Source of the DNA: Bathynomus jamesi
Taxonomy: Eukaryota; Arthropoda; Malacostraca; Isopoda; Cirolanidae
NCBI GenBank assembly: GCA_023014485.1
Contig: JAJOZX010000920.1
Location: 956,501 to 1,020,500, forward strand
Direction: 5' to 3'
Length of the DNA stretch: 64,000 nucleotides
The notes under the pieces are model-generated. The model had not been told where the DNA came from. It did no database searches and was given only the letters and a program-made list of their open reading frames with translations. The translations under genes were made by a program, and so were the position numbers. Position 1 is the stretch's first letter; every line of letters starts with the position of its first letter. Positions 63,240-64,000 of this stretch are shown here, one piece after another.

Positions 63240-64000
63240 CTTCGGTCTTATGTATCTAGACAGTTTCTTGATCTTAAGTTGCTGAACACCTGAGTCAAGA
63301 ACGTTCTAAAATGAATTTAAGCAAAATATTTAAGCAATATTTTTTAATGTGCCAGGTTTGAAGACTTATAAGGGCGCTCTCGTTAAATAGCCAAGGGTGG
63401 GTTGAATTTTTCCTGTCAATGCTCAAAAGCTCTAAAAAATGAAGGAACCAGAGAAGTGAAAATGAATATCTGTGCTATAAAACTTTGACGCATTATAAGT
63501 TAGTGATGCACTCACAAATCCTACGTGCATTGGGCTCCTAACCTAGCCTCATTAATAGGGCACCAAACTAACAAAAGATATGCCAGAAAAAGATATTAAA
63601 TTTCCTTAATACGTCACATATTGATCTTGTCGCAATGCTTAATGTTTGTATGTTTAAGTCTGAGTGGTTCAGTGTAACTGATATCAAATGAAGCAACGTG
63701 TATATCAAACATGTCGGATCATTAATAAACAGTTATTTTTCCAGGAAATTGCCTCATTTGGAACTTGTTTAAGGAGGTAGTACTGGGTCTCTGCGTTAAA
63801 AAGGTGGATCGATGTGATTTTTCAGCCATATTTTGGAACATGGCCCCATATCTGAATATGCTCAATATAGGGTCGTCTGCATATGTGCCAAGTTTCATGC
63901 TTCTATCACCAAATGCACAATCCCTATGAAATTTTTCAATGCCACTGCACCCTTTCATGAATTGACAGCAAAAATAAACGAAACTTAAGTACTCTATCTT
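63240..64000. other. No gene recognised
   Basis: Unique-looking sequence. A 78-residue minus-strand frame (63722-63958) with FHRDCAFGDRSMKLGTYADD has the look of a fragment of a dispersed repeat but no known domain. Confidence 0.4.

Overview
Eukaryotic, very probably arthropod and most likely decapod crustacean, repeat-dominated DNA. This assignment is inferred from the mixture of repeat types, the dense (TA)n, (GA)n and (TTA)n microsatellites and the TE protein families; no host marker gene is present. I find no rRNA, no convincing canonical tRNA and no prokaryotic features. The only plausible non-TE host coding sequence is an ankyrin-repeat gene on the minus strand (31.8-32.4 kb and 44.1-46.9 kb), and it carries frameshifts.

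Layout. 1-2.2 kb: a degenerate LINE. 2.2-5.7 kb (minus): copy 1 of an unrecognised transposase-like protein, split by a 1198-bp hAT insertion with a perfect 8-bp target duplication. 6.5-10.6 kb: two more hAT derivatives around copy 2 of the same unrecognised family, which here lies between its own terminal inverted repeats. 10.6-20.1 kb: a dense run of TIR/foldback elements (a non-coding TIR element, a foldback mariner, tRNA-like foldback SINEs, MITEs, a Tc1), a 542-bp tandem duplication and another hAT. 20.9-22.7 kb: Penelope-like termini and a GIY-YIG fragment.

23.6-28.5 kb is the most unusual segment: a decayed protein-primed-type family B DNA polymerase of the Polinton/Maverick/adintovirus kind, followed on the same strand by three small unrecognised genes, two of them fully open. 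A relic of the first small gene recurs at 38.1 kb. 29-43 kb holds dispersed repeats, a ~600-bp near-perfect palindrome nested in a larger inverted structure, a DD35E Tc1-like transposase, LINE scraps, a LINE-tailed SINE and Penelope-like termini. 44-47 kb is the main ankyrin exon. 47-50 kb carries more tRNA-like foldback SINEs. 50.6-59.85 kb is a complete-length Ty3/gypsy element: two ~1.54-kb LTRs, tRNA-Leu-type primer site, gag-like, RT, RNase H remnant, integrase and polypurine tract, with a 4-bp target duplication. 60.3-61.0 kb is a nested MITE and 61.5-63.2 kb a second LINE.

How the parts relate. LINEs probably supply the machinery for the SINE that shares their tail; hAT, Tc1/mariner and TIR elements are mostly internally deleted and would need transposase in trans. 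Many elements sit in or beside (TA)n tracts. The two gypsy LTRs differ largely by single-base insertions or deletions, so some of the many frameshifts reported here may be assembly errors rather than real decay.
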